This document shows, piece by piece, positions 8,665 to 18,542 of a DNA stretch of 64,000 bases. Every line of letters begins with the position of its first letter. The first letter of the stretch is position 1. The position numbers and the translations under genes are program-made. Under the pieces are notes generated by a model. That model saw nothing but the letters and a program-made list of their open reading frames with translations. It made no database searches and had not been told where the DNA came from. Where the stretch lies: positions 62,001 through 126,000 of the forward strand of contig NZ_VIUE01000002.1 of NCBI RefSeq assembly GCF_007828215.1. Reading direction: 5' to 3'. This DNA is from Pseudomonas sp. SJZ074 (lineage in GTDB: Bacteria > Pseudomonadota > Gammaproteobacteria > Pseudomonadales > Pseudomonadaceae).

Positions 8665-8844
8665 ATGCTATCCCTCTGCATCGGCATTCGGGGAACGCCG
8701 GTTTCAGCATCGGCTGCACGACAGCTGGCACACAGGGCCTGGCAACGCTCGCTGTATGGGATGGCACCGTAACAATGAACGATATACGTCGCTACTGTCA
8801 GAACTTACAGGTGGCACGTTGTCATCAGCGCTCCGTCGCCGGTT

Positions 8845-9645
8845 TCACAGATGCACTTCCACCGATAGCGGCAGGTGGTCGCTCAGGTGCGTCCAGGGTT
8901 TGCTGCCGAGGATTTTCGGGGCATGGCTGGTGGCGTTGCGCAAGTAGATGCGGTCCAGGCGCAGCAGCGGGAAACGAGCCGGGTAGGTCCTGGCCGGGCG
9001 GCCGTGGTGATGCTCGAAGGCTTCGTGCAGATATTGTCGCTGGGCGAGGGTGACGTTGCCGCGCAGCTGCCAGTCGTTGAAGTCGCCGGCGATGATCACC
9101 GGTGCGTCCTCGGGCAGGGATTCGAGCAATTGGCAGAGTAGTTTGAGTTGCAGTTGGCGATGGCTTTCCAACAGGCTCAGATGCACGCAGATGCCGTGGA
9201 CTTCGGCATGCCCCGGCACGTCCAGTACGCAATGCAGCAAGCCACGTCGCTCCGGGCCGGTAATTGAAACGTCGAGGTTGCGGAACTGGCGGATCGGGTA
9301 TTTGGACAGCAGTGCGTTGCCGTGATGGCCGTCGGGGTACACCGCGTTACGGCCATAGGCGAAGTCGCTCCACATGCTGTCGGCAAGGAACTCGTACTGG
9401 GACGTCTGCGGCCAGTTGTCGTAGCGCGAGGCATGACGGTCGTGCTCGCCCAGTACTTCCTGCAGGAAAACCAGGTCGGCGCCGGTACTGCGCACCGCTT
9501 CACGGAGCTCCGGCAGGATGAAACGGCGGTTGAGGGCGGTGAAGCCCTTATGGGTATTGACCGTCAGCACCCGCAGCCGATGGACCGCCGCGGGCGAGTC
9601 CAATGGCACCGATTCGACAGCCCGCCAGTCGGGATCACGAGTCAC
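8845..9645 (-). CDS. Endonuclease/exonuclease/phosphatase (EEP) family hydrolase
   Basis: About 266 residues covering one complete EEP fold. Motifs seen in order: TVNTHKG near the N-terminus, FLQEVL (metal-binding Glu), GDFNDWQ (catalytic Asp/Asn), LDRIYLRN and the terminal SDHLPL (catalytic Asp-His). The family includes DNases, inositol phosphatases and sphingomyelinases, so the substrate is open. I place the start at GTG 9645 because AGGAG lies five bases upstream; the GTG at 9651 overlaps that site. In other Pseudomonas a similar gene lies near the glg/tre genes and a cardiolipin synthase, but no cardiolipin synthase is present here. Confidence 0.85.
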   Translation of the reverse strand: MTRDPDWRAVESVPLDSPAAVHRLRVLTVNTHKGFTALNRRFILPELREAVRSTGADLVFLQEVLGEHDRHASRYDNWPQTSQYEFLADSMWSDFAYGRNAVYPDGHHGNALLSKYPIRQFRNLDVSITGPERRGLLHCVLDVPGHAEVHGICVHLSLLESHRQLQLKLLCQLLESLPEDAPVIIAGDFNDWQLRGNVTLAQRQYLHEAFEHHHGRPARTYPARFPLLRLDRIYLRNATSHAPKILGSKPWTHLSDHLPLSVEVHL

Positions 9646-9784
9646 ATTCACTCCTGAATCAAAGGTACCTGTTCATGCGACTGACGGGGGGCATTGGCAG
9701 TTCCGGATATTTACTGCGCTTTCGCGGCAGGCTCGTGTTCAACGAGAAAAATGGATACTCACAATATCCCGGACCACGCTGAAA

Positions 9785-9877
9785 CCTGTGGGGGCGGGCT
9801 TGCCCGCGAAGGCGTCTGCATATTCAACATCCTTGTGACTGCCATACCGCTTTCGCGAGCAAGCCCTCTCCCACAGG
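9785..9877. repeat. REP pair, type A (GTGGGAGCGGGCTTG)
   Basis: Two inverted REP units, CCTGTGGGGGCGGGCTTG... and its near complement ...AAGCCCTCTCCCACAGG, separated by about 30 bases. They lie in the 270-base gap between the EEP and PIG-L genes. Several base differences from the consensus suggest an older copy. Nothing else is seen in this gap. Confidence 0.85.
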
Positions 9878-9918
9878 GGATCACTGTTGTTCAGAGCATC
9901 GGCTGTGGCGGTCGAGGT

Positions 9919-10683
9919 TCAGATGAACACGATCTCGTATGGCAATCCCATGCGATCCAGGATGACCCGCGGCACCAGCGGGGCGATGCCGCTGGCGGGT
10001 TCGCCATTGAGCTGGCTGGCGTAGGCGTGCATGGCGTGGCGTTTGCGGGCGGTGGTCCAGACGTCCAGGCGCAGTTTTCGCGCACGGTGCCAAGGGATCT
10101 TGTTCTGCTCGCGAACCGGCCAGTGCCAGGCCCACACGGGTAATTCGTTGAAAGTCGCGCCCACGCTTTCGGCCGCCAGGGCACCGGCGCGGCCGACTGT
10201 TTCATGATCGCTGTCGCCGTCCTTGCGCCAAGTGCCGAACACCACGTCGCCGGGACGCAGGTAATGGCCGATGAAGGCGGTCAGTTGTGCCTCATGTTCG
10301 GTCAGGGCTTTTTCCGGGAAGCCGCCGCGTACCCACTCCAAACTGTGAGTCGATACGCCCAGGCGATGCAGGGCATCCACACTTTCCTGGGGGTGGGGCC
10401 GATAGATGCGCAAACGCTCATCGGTCCACAACTGCGAAGCAGGGTGGTTGAGGTCACCGTCGGTCACCGAAATCAGCAACATCGGATAATTCAGGTTGCT
10501 GAGCAACTGCAGCAAGCCGCCACAGGCCCCGATCTCATCGCCAGGGTGCGGGGAGAGAATGACGGCACGGGCGCCGGCGGGGATGAGTGTCTGGGTGCTG
10601 ATGATGGGAATGTCGGCCAGCTGGGGGGAGCTGTTCCAGATTTGCGGGTGCTGCCGGCCTTGCAAGCGAGAGGCAAGTTTCAT
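9919..10683 (-). CDS. PIG-L/LmbE family deacetylase
   Basis: About 254 residues. The Zn-binding signature HPGDE (family consensus HPDDE) is near residue 45, followed by VTDGDLNHP and a distal H-E-T-V-G with the third metal ligand, as in LmbE-like N-acetylglucosaminyl deacetylases (e.g. MshB). The middle Asp of HPDDE is Gly here; the outer His, Asp and Glu remain. Start at 10683: AAGGA eight bases upstream; an upstream in-frame start would add 43 low-quality residues. The substrate, an N-acyl sugar or sugar conjugate, is unknown. It precedes an EEP hydrolase on the same strand after a REP-bearing gap. Confidence 0.85.
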   Translation of the reverse strand: MKLASRLQGRQHPQIWNSSPQLADIPIISTQTLIPAGARAVILSPHPGDEIGACGGLLQLLSNLNYPMLLISVTDGDLNHPASQLWTDERLRIYRPHPQESVDALHRLGVSTHSLEWVRGGFPEKALTEHEAQLTAFIGHYLRPGDVVFGTWRKDGDSDHETVGRAGALAAESVGATFNELPVWAWHWPVREQNKIPWHRARKLRLDVWTTARKRHAMHAYASQLNGEPASGIAPLVPRVILDRMGLPYEIVFI

Positions 10684-10952
10684 GAGGTACGTCCTTGTTG
10701 TATTCAATCTTTCAGCCACGCATCGGGCCGACTGCCCGGATGCCCCGAAAGGGGCTGGCTGCGATCCGCAGTGCTCCGAATCCTGGAATACCGCCTGCGA
10801 AGTATTGACCATGACGTTCGATTCGTCGCGTCACTTGTGTATCTGAACTGTAGTTTCTTATTCGAACTGGGCTGTACAAGCCGGTGACACGGCTTCAGGG
10901 CCGCGTCCTTGCGGCACCCGATTGTCTGTAACCGTTTGTCACCGCGCCAGTT

Positions 10953-13106
10953 TTACTCGTCGCGCTGCAACTCGAACAATAGCAAGGAGCGGCCCGTGAC
11001 GGAGTATTCGGAATCGAAATCGAAACGCTCCTGGCCCCGCACCTTGGGCTGGTTGGTATCTACCATGCAAGTCCAGAAACTGCCTTCAGGCACTTCCGGC
11101 AAGCGGAAGTTGACGACGTCATGGTGCGCGTTGACCACCAACAACAACGTCGCGTCACCGCCCTTGCGGCGGATGCCTGTTTCCTGGGCGCGGCCGTCCA
11201 TCAGCATCCCCAGGCAGCGACCATGGCCGTCCTGCCACTGTTCAATGGTCATCTCGCCACCGTCCGGTGCCAGCCAGGTCACGTCCTTGACGCCGATGTC
11301 CTCGTTGTAGTTACCCACCAGGAACCGTCCACGGCGCAGGATCGGATAGGCCAGGCGCAACTTGATCAGGCGCTTGACGAACTCGAGCAATGCCGCGCCG
11401 TCTTCGCTCAGATCCCAGTTGACCCAGCCGATTTCGCTGTCCTGGCAATAGGCGTTGTTGTTGCCATGCTGGGTGCGGGCGAACTCGTCCCCGGCGACGA
11501 TCATCGGCGTGCCCTGGGCCAACAGCAGGGTCGCGAAGAAGTTGCGCATCTGTCGATGGCGCAGGGCGTTGATCTGCGGATCATCCGTTGGGCCTTCGAC
11601 ACCATGGTTCCAGGACAGGTTGTTGTTGCTGCCATCCTGGTTGTTTTCGTCGTTGGCTTCGTTGTGCTTGTCGTTATAGGACACCAGGTCGTGCAGGGTA
11701 AAACCGTCGTGGGCGGTGACGAAGTTCACCGAGGCATAGGGGCGGCGCCCGCGCTGATTGAACATCTCGCCCGAGGCGGTCATGCGACTGGCGAAGTCGG
11801 CCAGTTGGCCGTCGTCGCCTTTCCAGAAGGCGCGCACGGTGTCGCGGAACTTGTCGTTCCACTCGACCCAGCCTGGCGGGAAGCGTCCTACCTGATAGCC
11901 ACCGGGGCCGCAGTCCCAGGGCTCGGCAATCATTTTGACCTGGCGCAGCACCGGGTCCTGGCGGCAGGCAACAAGGAAACTGTGGCGCTCATCGAAACCG
12001 TCGTGATACCGGCCCAGGATGGTGGCAAGGTCGAAGCGGAACCCGTCGACGTGCATCTCCGTGGCCCAGTAGCGCAGCGAGTCGGTGACCATTTGCAGCA
12101 CGCATGGATGGCTCAGGTCCAGAGTGTTACCGGTGCCCGAATCGTTGATGTAGTAGCGTTTGTCGTCGGGCATCAGCCGGTAGTAGGAGGCATTGTCGAT
12201 ACCGCGCATCGACAGGGTCGGGCCTTGCTCGTTGCCTTCGGCGGTATGGTTGTAGACCACGTCGAGAATCACTTCCAGGTTGGCATCGTGCAGGTGCGCG
12301 ACCATTTCCTTGAACTCGGCGATCTTGCCGCTGGCCAGGTAGCGCGGGTCCGGTGCAAAGAACGCGATGCTGTTGTAGCCCCAGTAGTTGGTCATGCCTT
12401 TGTGCAACAGATGCTGGTCGTTGACGAACGCATGGATGGGCAAGAGCTCGACCGACGACACACCCAGTTTGCGAATGTGTTCGAGCACGTCGTCGACCAT
12501 CAGCCCGGCGAAGGTCCCGCGCAGGTTCTCCGGTACGGCGGGGTGGCGCATGCTGATGCCGCGCACATGGGTCTCGTACAGGATGGTCTTGTCCCAAGGC
12601 ACGCTGACCCGATGGTCATGGCCCCAGGTGTGGGCAGGGTCGATGACTTTGCACTTAGGCACGAACGGGGCGCTGTCGCGCTCATCGAAGCTGAGGTCGC
12701 CATCGGGGTGGCCGATGGTATAGCCGAACAGTGCCTCGGACCATTTCAATTGGCCGACCAGTTGTTTGGCGTAGGGATCGATCAGTAGCTTATTGGGATT
12801 GAAGCGATGACCGTTCTCCGGATCGTAGGGACCATAAACGCGGTAGCCATAGATCAACCCCGGATGGGCATCAGGCAGATAGCCGTGGTAGATCTCGTCG
12901 GTGTACTCCGGCAGTTCGATGCGTTCGAGCTCGATCTCGCCAGTGTCATCGAAAATGCACAGTTCGACCTTGGTGGCGTTGGCTGAGAACAACGCGAAGT
13001 TGACCCCCAGGCCATCCCAGGTCGCGCCGAGCGGGAACGGCAGCCCTTCGCGAATCCGCGAGGCCTCGATAACAGGCGGCGGGGTGGTTTTCTTTGGACG
13101 GGTCAT
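10953..13106 (-). CDS. glgX: Glycogen debranching enzyme GlgX
   Basis: About 717 residues, the usual length. An N-terminal CBM48/isoamylase N domain (about 15-150) is followed by the GH13 barrel and a C-terminal beta domain. Catalytic residues visible: Asp in GFRFDLATI (nucleophile), Glu in MIAEPWD (acid/base) and Asp in TAHDGFTL. The enzyme hydrolyses alpha-1,6 branch points of trimmed glycogen, releasing malto-oligosaccharides that TreY or MalQ can use. Start at 13106 (AGGAG six bases upstream) rather than the upstream ATG at 13121. It is the last gene of the leftward glgA-treZ-malQ-treY block, separated from DUF2934 by a REP-bearing gap of about 210 bases, so it may also have its own promoter. 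Confidence 0.95.
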   Translation of the reverse strand: MTRPKKTTPPPVIEASRIREGLPFPLGATWDGLGVNFALFSANATKVELCIFDDTGEIELERIELPEYTDEIYHGYLPDAHPGLIYGYRVYGPYDPENGHRFNPNKLLIDPYAKQLVGQLKWSEALFGYTIGHPDGDLSFDERDSAPFVPKCKVIDPAHTWGHDHRVSVPWDKTILYETHVRGISMRHPAVPENLRGTFAGLMVDDVLEHIRKLGVSSVELLPIHAFVNDQHLLHKGMTNYWGYNSIAFFAPDPRYLASGKIAEFKEMVAHLHDANLEVILDVVYNHTAEGNEQGPTLSMRGIDNASYYRLMPDDKRYYINDSGTGNTLDLSHPCVLQMVTDSLRYWATEMHVDGFRFDLATILGRYHDGFDERHSFLVACRQDPVLRQVKMIAEPWDCGPGGYQVGRFPPGWVEWNDKFRDTVRAFWKGDDGQLADFASRMTASGEMFNQRGRRPYASVNFVTAHDGFTLHDLVSYNDKHNEANDENNQDGSNNNLSWNHGVEGPTDDPQINALRHRQMRNFFATLLLAQGTPMIVAGDEFARTQHGNNNAYCQDSEIGWVNWDLSEDGAALLEFVKRLIKLRLAYPILRRGRFLVGNYNEDIGVKDVTWLAPDGGEMTIEQWQDGHGRCLGMLMDGRAQETGIRRKGGDATLLLVVNAHHDVVNFRLPEVPEGSFWTCMVDTNQPKVRGQERFDFDSEYSVTGRSLLLFELQRDE

Positions 13107-13199
13107 GGGTTGCTCCTGCAAAAGACAGACAGATACGGCAAAGCGGGTGGTTCAGAAATCATTGGTTCCAGGGTATAGCCCACCTTGGCGGGGAGTTCC

Positions 13200-13289
13200 T
13201 GTGGCGAGGGAGCTTGCTCCCGTTGGGGCGCGAAGCGGCCCTGTTCGGGGCTACTACGTAGCCCAGCGGGAGCAAGCTCCCTCGCCACA
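13200..13289. repeat. REP pair, type C (GTGGCGAGGGAGCTTGCTCCC)
   Basis: TGTGGCGAGGGAGCTTGCTC and its inverse ...GAGCAAGCTCCCTCGCCACA frame about 45 bases in the gap between DUF2934 and glgX. It combines the GTGGCGAGGG edge of type B with the GCTTGCTC core of type A. Possible RNA stabiliser or attenuator inside the operon. Confidence 0.85.
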
Positions 13290-13318
13290 AAAAGCGGCCG
13301 GCAGGCGCATCGGGTGAG

Positions 13319-13660
13319 TCAAACCGCCGGAGGCTTGCGGGCCGCTCGTGGTTTTTTGTCGGCCGGCTTGCCAGCCGCTGGCGCTGCCGCAGCGGGTTTA
13401 GCCGCAGGCTTGGCCTTGGGCGCCGCGCTTTTTGCCGGCGCCTTGGCCGGGGTGCTCTTGGCTGCCACAGACTTGATGCCATCGGCCTTGCCGGCGGCTG
13501 GTTTGGCGGCGGCCTTGGCTGGCTTGCTCGGCGCCAGCGCTTCGGCCTCGGCCAGTTTGCGCGCCATCTCCCAATGACGCTTTTCCTGCCCGGCAGGCTT
13601 ACCTTCGGATTCCCAGATCTGATAGGCAAATTCACGAATGCGTTTATCGTCGGTACTCAT
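13319..13660 (-). CDS. DUF2934 protein with histone H1-like Lys/Ala/Pro tail
   Basis: 113 residues. The N-terminal 40 residues match the DUF2934 pattern (RIREFAYQIWESEG...HWEMARK), a short helical domain of unknown function. The remaining about 70 residues are almost wholly Ala, Lys and Pro (repeats of KPA, AAKPA, PAK), like eukaryotic histone H1 tails and AlgP-type bacterial proteins. Such tails bind nucleic acid without sequence specificity. Start at 13660 has AGGAG seven bases upstream. It lies 20 bases after treY and before glgX, so it is co-expressed with trehalose synthesis. A role in the desiccation or osmotic response is inferred from context only. Confidence 0.8.
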   Translation of the reverse strand: MSTDDKRIREFAYQIWESEGKPAGQEKRHWEMARKLAEAEALAPSKPAKAAAKPAAGKADGIKSVAAKSTPAKAPAKSAAPKAKPAAKPAAAAPAAGKPADKKPRAARKPPAV

Positions 13661-13680
13661 CGCAATGCTCCTGACATGAC

Positions 13681-16467
13681 TCAAGATGGGATAAAGACGT
13701 TGACCGGGAAATCCCCCAGTGCGGTGTTGACCATCAACTCCCCTTGGGGTGTGACTGTTGTGTGTGTAAAAAGTCCCTTCAGTTTTCCATCCTCCACGGC
13801 GAACGGTAGCGAAACGCGGGTATCGCCCCAGTTCGCAGCGGTCACCCAGGGTTCGGTACCGTTGCCCAGCAGGCCGGCAGCGTGGATCGGTACCACCACG
13901 ATGGCCCGCTGTTGCTCGTACTCACGCATGAAGGCCAGGACCCGGTCCGCGTGTTCGCCGGCCACTGGTAATGGCTGGTAGCTGCCCTGGCGGAACAACT
14001 CCGGGTATTCGGCCCGCAAGGCCAGCGTTCTGGCGATCAGGGCTTGTTTGACCCGGCCATCGCGCCAGTTGTGTATCAGCTCGGCAGGCGGGCTGTCGCT
14101 CTGTAGTGCCTGCCGGCGCGCGTCGAAGTCCACCGGGCGACGGTTGTCCGGATCCACCAGGCTGAAATCCCAGAACTCGGCGCCCTGGTACAGGTCCGGT
14201 ACACCGGGTACTGTCATGCGCAACAGGGTCTGCGCCAGGCTGTTGAGGGCGCCCGCAGGAGCGATGGCCTGGACAGCCTCGGCGATGGCGCTGCGCAGCG
14301 GCAGCCCTTCATTGCCCAGCAACAGTCGTTCCAGGAACATCTGGGTCGCCTGTTCATAGGCATCGTTGACGGCCGCCCAGCTGCTTTGCAGCTTGGCTTC
14401 ACGCAACGCCTTGCGCTGCCACTGCCACAAGCGTTCGTTGTAGTCCGAGAGGGCCTTGTGATCGTTGAGATCGAGGTCCAGCGGCCAGCTCCCGAGCAAC
14501 GCCTGGTACATGATCAGCTCATCGCCGGCCGAGGGTGCGGCGGGATCGCTGTGCAGCGACGGGGAGAGAATCCGCCATTGTTCGACGCAGGCGGTGTACC
14601 AGTCAGCGCGTTCGCTGAGCACCGCCAGCCGCGCCCGGGTGTCTTCGCCACGCTTGTGGTCGTGGGTGGCCGTCGTGAGCAGGTTGTCTGGAAAATGCGC
14701 CTGCCGTTCCAGACAAGCCTCATGGAATTCCTGTGGCGCAGCGCTGAAGCGTTCGGTGTTGTAGCCCACGTCATTGCGCGACAGCAGGACCGCCGAGCGA
14801 TACAGGGCGGTATCCTCCACGGCCTTGGCGGCAGCGGGCGAGGTCAGCTGCTGGAAGCGCACACAGGCATGGCGCAGCCGTTTGCGCTGGCTTCCTCGCG
14901 GGCGTTGCCGCCAGGTCATGCCACCGAGCCAGTCGGCCAGGCAGTCAAGTACCGGCCAGTCGGCTTCACTGAGGGTCTGCCTTGCGCCTTCCAGGGCCTG
15001 GTGGAAAAATCCCTCGTCTTCCGCGCTACGGCCCAAAGGGCTGATATAGGTGCGGTACACCGGGAAGTGCACGATGAGTTCCTGCAGCGCCCGGCGAATT
15101 GCTCCGAGGGTCAGGTCGCGGGTCATCACGTCGTCCCGGGCGACCTGTAGCAGGGCCTGGGCAACACTTTCGAAGTCCCCGGCCAGGGATCCGTTGAGAA
15201 TCTGCTGGCGGGCCAGGCGGGCTTCTTCGATGAAGTGCGCCGGTCGTTCGCTGTGGCGGCTCCAGAACTCGGCGAGGGGGGCGGCACCGCTCGGATCATG
15301 CTGCAGCAGCGAAATCTGATTCATGAATTCGTAGCCGGTGCTGCCATCGATGTTCCAGTCCCGGCGCAGCGTCTCGCCATCGCCGAGGATTTTCTCGACG
15401 AAGATCGGCAGGTGTCGCGACGGCGACAGCCCATCGACACGCCTGCGCAATTTGCGACAGTAACCGCGAGGGTCGGCCAGGCCGTCGATGTGATCGATCC
15501 GCAAGCCGTCCACCAGCCCTTCTTCGATCAATTCGAAAATCTTCGCGTGGGTCGCTTCGAACACCGCCGGGCGTTCGACCCGCAGGCCACCGAGCTCGTT
15601 GACATCGAAAAACCGCCGCCAGTTGATGTCATCCGCCGCCGTGCGCCAACTGGCGAGGCGATAGCTCTGGCGCTCCAGCAGTTGGTGCAGGCGCTCGAAA
15701 CCTTCAGGTTTCTCGGAATCGTAACCGCCCAGGTTGTCTTCGATGGCGCTCAGGATGTGCGCCTGCGTGGCCAATTCGCTCAACTCCTGCTGGAGAGGGC
15801 GGGCGAGGCTATGGGCGTCGGTCTGGTAGTTCAGCGTGGTGAAGCGCTCCGCGAGGGCCTTGAGCGGTTCGGCCTGTTCGGCTGGCAAGGTATCGGCGGG
15901 TCTGAGCAGCTCGCCATACTGCATCGGACAGATGGGAAAGTGATGCTCGTAATGCTCGACGTAGAAGCGGCCCAAGGCAGGATCGAAGCGCAGCTTCAGC
16001 GTTCCTTCCTGCAACGCCACGCCGTAGTCGCTGCCCAGGAATGGCAGCAGCAATTGGCCTTCCATCAGCGGATCGGGAGAGTGCCACTGGATATCGAAGA
16101 ACTCGCCATAGGGGCTCAAGCGTCCCCATTCCAGCAGGTCCAGCCACCAGGGGTTATCGTTACCGCCGACCGCCATGTGATTGGAGACGATGTCGAGGAT
16201 CAGGCCCATCCGATGCTCGCGCAAGGTTGCCACCAGGCGCTTGAGCGCGGTTTCGCCCCCCAGCTCGGGGTTGATCAGGGTCGGGTCGACCACGTCGTAG
16301 CCGTGCATCGAGCCGGCCCGGGCCTTGAGCAGGGGCGAGGCATACACGTGGCTGATGCCCAGCGAGGCGAAGTACGGCACCAGCGGTGCTGCGTCATCCA
16401 GGGTGAAGCCTTTATGAAACTGCAGGCGCAAGGTTGCCCGCAGAGGTTGGGTCGACGTCTGTTTCAT
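13681..16467 (-). CDS. treY: Malto-oligosyltrehalose synthase TreY
   Basis: 928 residues. It converts the reducing-end alpha-1,4 bond of a malto-oligosaccharide to alpha,alpha-1,1, giving maltooligosyltrehalose, the substrate of TreZ. GH13 fold with the long insertions typical of TreY. Catalytic residues visible: Asp in GLRIDHIDG, Glu in FVEKILGDGE, Asp in TATHDHKRGEDTR. The start overlaps the malQ stop by four bases (ATGA), so the two are translationally coupled. Cytoplasmic. Length and motifs leave little doubt. Confidence 0.96.
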   Translation of the reverse strand: MKQTSTQPLRATLRLQFHKGFTLDDAAPLVPYFASLGISHVYASPLLKARAGSMHGYDVVDPTLINPELGGETALKRLVATLREHRMGLILDIVSNHMAVGGNDNPWWLDLLEWGRLSPYGEFFDIQWHSPDPLMEGQLLLPFLGSDYGVALQEGTLKLRFDPALGRFYVEHYEHHFPICPMQYGELLRPADTLPAEQAEPLKALAERFTTLNYQTDAHSLARPLQQELSELATQAHILSAIEDNLGGYDSEKPEGFERLHQLLERQSYRLASWRTAADDINWRRFFDVNELGGLRVERPAVFEATHAKIFELIEEGLVDGLRIDHIDGLADPRGYCRKLRRRVDGLSPSRHLPIFVEKILGDGETLRRDWNIDGSTGYEFMNQISLLQHDPSGAAPLAEFWSRHSERPAHFIEEARLARQQILNGSLAGDFESVAQALLQVARDDVMTRDLTLGAIRRALQELIVHFPVYRTYISPLGRSAEDEGFFHQALEGARQTLSEADWPVLDCLADWLGGMTWRQRPRGSQRKRLRHACVRFQQLTSPAAAKAVEDTALYRSAVLLSRNDVGYNTERFSAAPQEFHEACLERQAHFPDNLLTTATHDHKRGEDTRARLAVLSERADWYTACVEQWRILSPSLHSDPAAPSAGDELIMYQALLGSWPLDLDLNDHKALSDYNERLWQWQRKALREAKLQSSWAAVNDAYEQATQMFLERLLLGNEGLPLRSAIAEAVQAIAPAGALNSLAQTLLRMTVPGVPDLYQGAEFWDFSLVDPDNRRPVDFDARRQALQSDSPPAELIHNWRDGRVKQALIARTLALRAEYPELFRQGSYQPLPVAGEHADRVLAFMREYEQQRAIVVVPIHAAGLLGNGTEPWVTAANWGDTRVSLPFAVEDGKLKGLFTHTTVTPQGELMVNTALGDFPVNVFIPS

Positions 16468-18542
16468 TGGTCACGCTCGTTCGCCTGAAGCCTCGCGCAG
16501 GCGAGTATTTCCAGACGCCGGGCGGCGTCCGGGCCATCCAGCAGCGCCTGGCTCTCGTCGGGCAGGCGCCTGCGCCAATTGGGGTGAGTGTCGGTAGTAC
16601 CAGGCAGGTTGGCCTGCTCGTCGATGCCCAGGGCGTCTTCGAGTGGCAGCAGCACCAGTGGCGCGCGGGTATGGCCAAGGAAGCGCACGCTGGCGTCCAG
16701 CACCTGATCAGTCTCGCGATGTTCCTCGCGAAAGTTCTGCGGGTCCTGGTTCAACACGTCCCGCAGGCCCTCGCGCTCACGCTCGCGATGCCGGCGCCAG
16801 TCCGTTTCGGTATGGGCGTCGATCAGATCCAGGCGGGCGTTCCAGTCGATGTCATGACCGTGCCACCAACCATTGAGGGTCGGCAGGTCATGGGTGCTGG
16901 TGGTCGCCAGGGCATTGTCGGGCCAATCGAGAATGGGCTTGAAGCGGGTGTTGTCCTGTTCGAACAACAGTACCCGCATGCCCAGGATCGAGCGGGCGCT
17001 GAGCTTCTCCCGCAGGCCGTCGGGCACGGTGCCGAGGTCTTCGCCGAGCACGATGGCCTGATGACGATGGGATTCGAGGGCCAGCAGGCGCAGCAAGTCG
17101 TCTACAGGATAATAGAGATAGGCGCCATCGGAGGGCGGCGCGTCGTTGGGGATCACCCACAGCCGTTGCAGGCCCATGACGTGATCGATGCGCAAGCCGC
17201 CGGCATGGGCAAAGTTGGCCCGCAGCATTTCAATGAAGGCACGAAAGCCGTTGCGCACCAGGCCTTGCGGTGAAAACGCCGAGATGCCCCAGCCCTGGCC
17301 GGAACGATTGAGGATGTCCGGTGGCGCGCCCACGGTCAGCGAGGCCAGTAATTCATCCTGGCGGCTCCAGGCCTGGCTGCCGGCGCCGTCGGCACCCACC
17401 GCCAGGTCGGCGATCAGGCCGATGCCCATGCCGCTGGATCTGGCGGCGCTCTGGGCCCGTTCCAGGCATCGGGCAATCAGCCATTGGCAAAAGGCGTAGT
17501 AGCCGATTTCGTCGGCGTTTTCCTCAGCGAAACGTGCCAGTGCCGCATTGCGCGGGTGGCGCCACTCCTCGGGCCACTGGCGCCAATCGAGGCTTTCGCC
17601 GCGGGCGGCGCGTTCCGCTTGCAGGGCCTCGAAGCGGCAGTGGTTTTCCAAGGCTTCGCCGCTGGAGTGGCGGAAGCTGCTGAAGTCTTCATGCAACGGG
17701 TGCTCGCCCTGGCTGAAGCCATCGTACAGGGCGCGAAGGATTTTCTGCTTGGCCTCGGCCGCCACCGGCCAGTCCACCAAGGGCTGTTCTTCGAGGTGGC
17801 GCAGTTGATTGACCAGGCCCGTGGCGTCGATCGCCATGCGCAAGGCCCGCTCCCCCAGGATCGTGCCCGGCGCGGCATACAGGCTGTTGAGGAACAGCCG
17901 GCTCGATGGCGAGTAGGGGCTATAACGACTGGTGTCGTTGCTGAACATCGCGTGTATCGGGCTGATGGCCAGGGCGTCGGCACCGCGCTCGCCGGCCACC
18001 CGAGCCAGTTCTTCGAGCGCCTGGGTATCGCCGAAGCCGCCATCACCGGGGCGACGCAGCGCATATAGCTGCGCGCTCAAACCCCAGGCCCTGGGCGTCG
18101 GGTCGTCCACGGCCTCGGCCACGCTGTAGCAGCGGGCGGGCGCGACGGCCAGGGTAAAATGCTGGTCCTCGATGCGGACCTGCTGGTAGCCCACCGGGAC
18201 CATTCCCGGCAGCTTCGCATCGGCGTCGAGTTTCAGGTTCAGCGTCGCGCCGTCCTCGAGCCGGATCTCGCAGGGCATCGAGCCTTCGAAATAGCGGCTC
18301 AGGTCGACGCTGGCACCGACGTCGGCGGTGATCAAGGGGGGCAGACGATGATTCTGTTGCTCTTCCTGCAATTGCAAAAGACTGGCGTCGATTTCCTGAG
18401 CACTGCCGGCCGGATGGCCCAGGCCCGTCAGGACCGAGCGCAATACCGCTGGCGAGACTTTCCGGGCCCGGCCATTCGCGTCGATCCAGTCCACCGCCAG
18501 GCCCGCGCGGCCGGCGAGGATTTCCAGTTGCGCATCGCTCAT
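16464..18542 (-). CDS. malQ: 4-alpha-glucanotransferase MalQ
   Basis: 692 residues, GH77. It transfers alpha-1,4-glucan segments between chains, rebuilding long chains from the short ones left by TreY/TreZ and GlgX. Catalytic residues visible: Asp in GLRIDHVMGL, Glu in LGEDLGTVP and Asp in STHDLPTLNGWW. About 150 N-terminal residues precede the barrel, as is common in bacterial MalQ. It overlaps treZ upstream and treY downstream by four bases each, so the three proteins are made in step. Cytoplasmic. Confidence 0.95.
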   Translation of the reverse strand: MSDAQLEILAGRAGLAVDWIDANGRARKVSPAVLRSVLTGLGHPAGSAQEIDASLLQLQEEQQNHRLPPLITADVGASVDLSRYFEGSMPCEIRLEDGATLNLKLDADAKLPGMVPVGYQQVRIEDQHFTLAVAPARCYSVAEAVDDPTPRAWGLSAQLYALRRPGDGGFGDTQALEELARVAGERGADALAISPIHAMFSNDTSRYSPYSPSSRLFLNSLYAAPGTILGERALRMAIDATGLVNQLRHLEEQPLVDWPVAAEAKQKILRALYDGFSQGEHPLHEDFSSFRHSSGEALENHCRFEALQAERAARGESLDWRQWPEEWRHPRNAALARFAEENADEIGYYAFCQWLIARCLERAQSAARSSGMGIGLIADLAVGADGAGSQAWSRQDELLASLTVGAPPDILNRSGQGWGISAFSPQGLVRNGFRAFIEMLRANFAHAGGLRIDHVMGLQRLWVIPNDAPPSDGAYLYYPVDDLLRLLALESHRHQAIVLGEDLGTVPDGLREKLSARSILGMRVLLFEQDNTRFKPILDWPDNALATTSTHDLPTLNGWWHGHDIDWNARLDLIDAHTETDWRRHREREREGLRDVLNQDPQNFREEHRETDQVLDASVRFLGHTRAPLVLLPLEDALGIDEQANLPGTTDTHPNWRRRLPDESQALLDGPDAARRLEILACARLQANERDQ

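Noticed and set aside
9785..9877. Repeated palindromes here and elsewhere as a CRISPR array or transposon ends
   Set aside because: Copies are isolated pairs tens of kilobases apart, without regular spacers, cas genes or transposase. They fit REP elements.
11121..12788. 555-codon plus-strand open frame antisense to glgX
   Set aside because: Shadow frame; glgX on the other strand has complete GH13 catalytic motifs.
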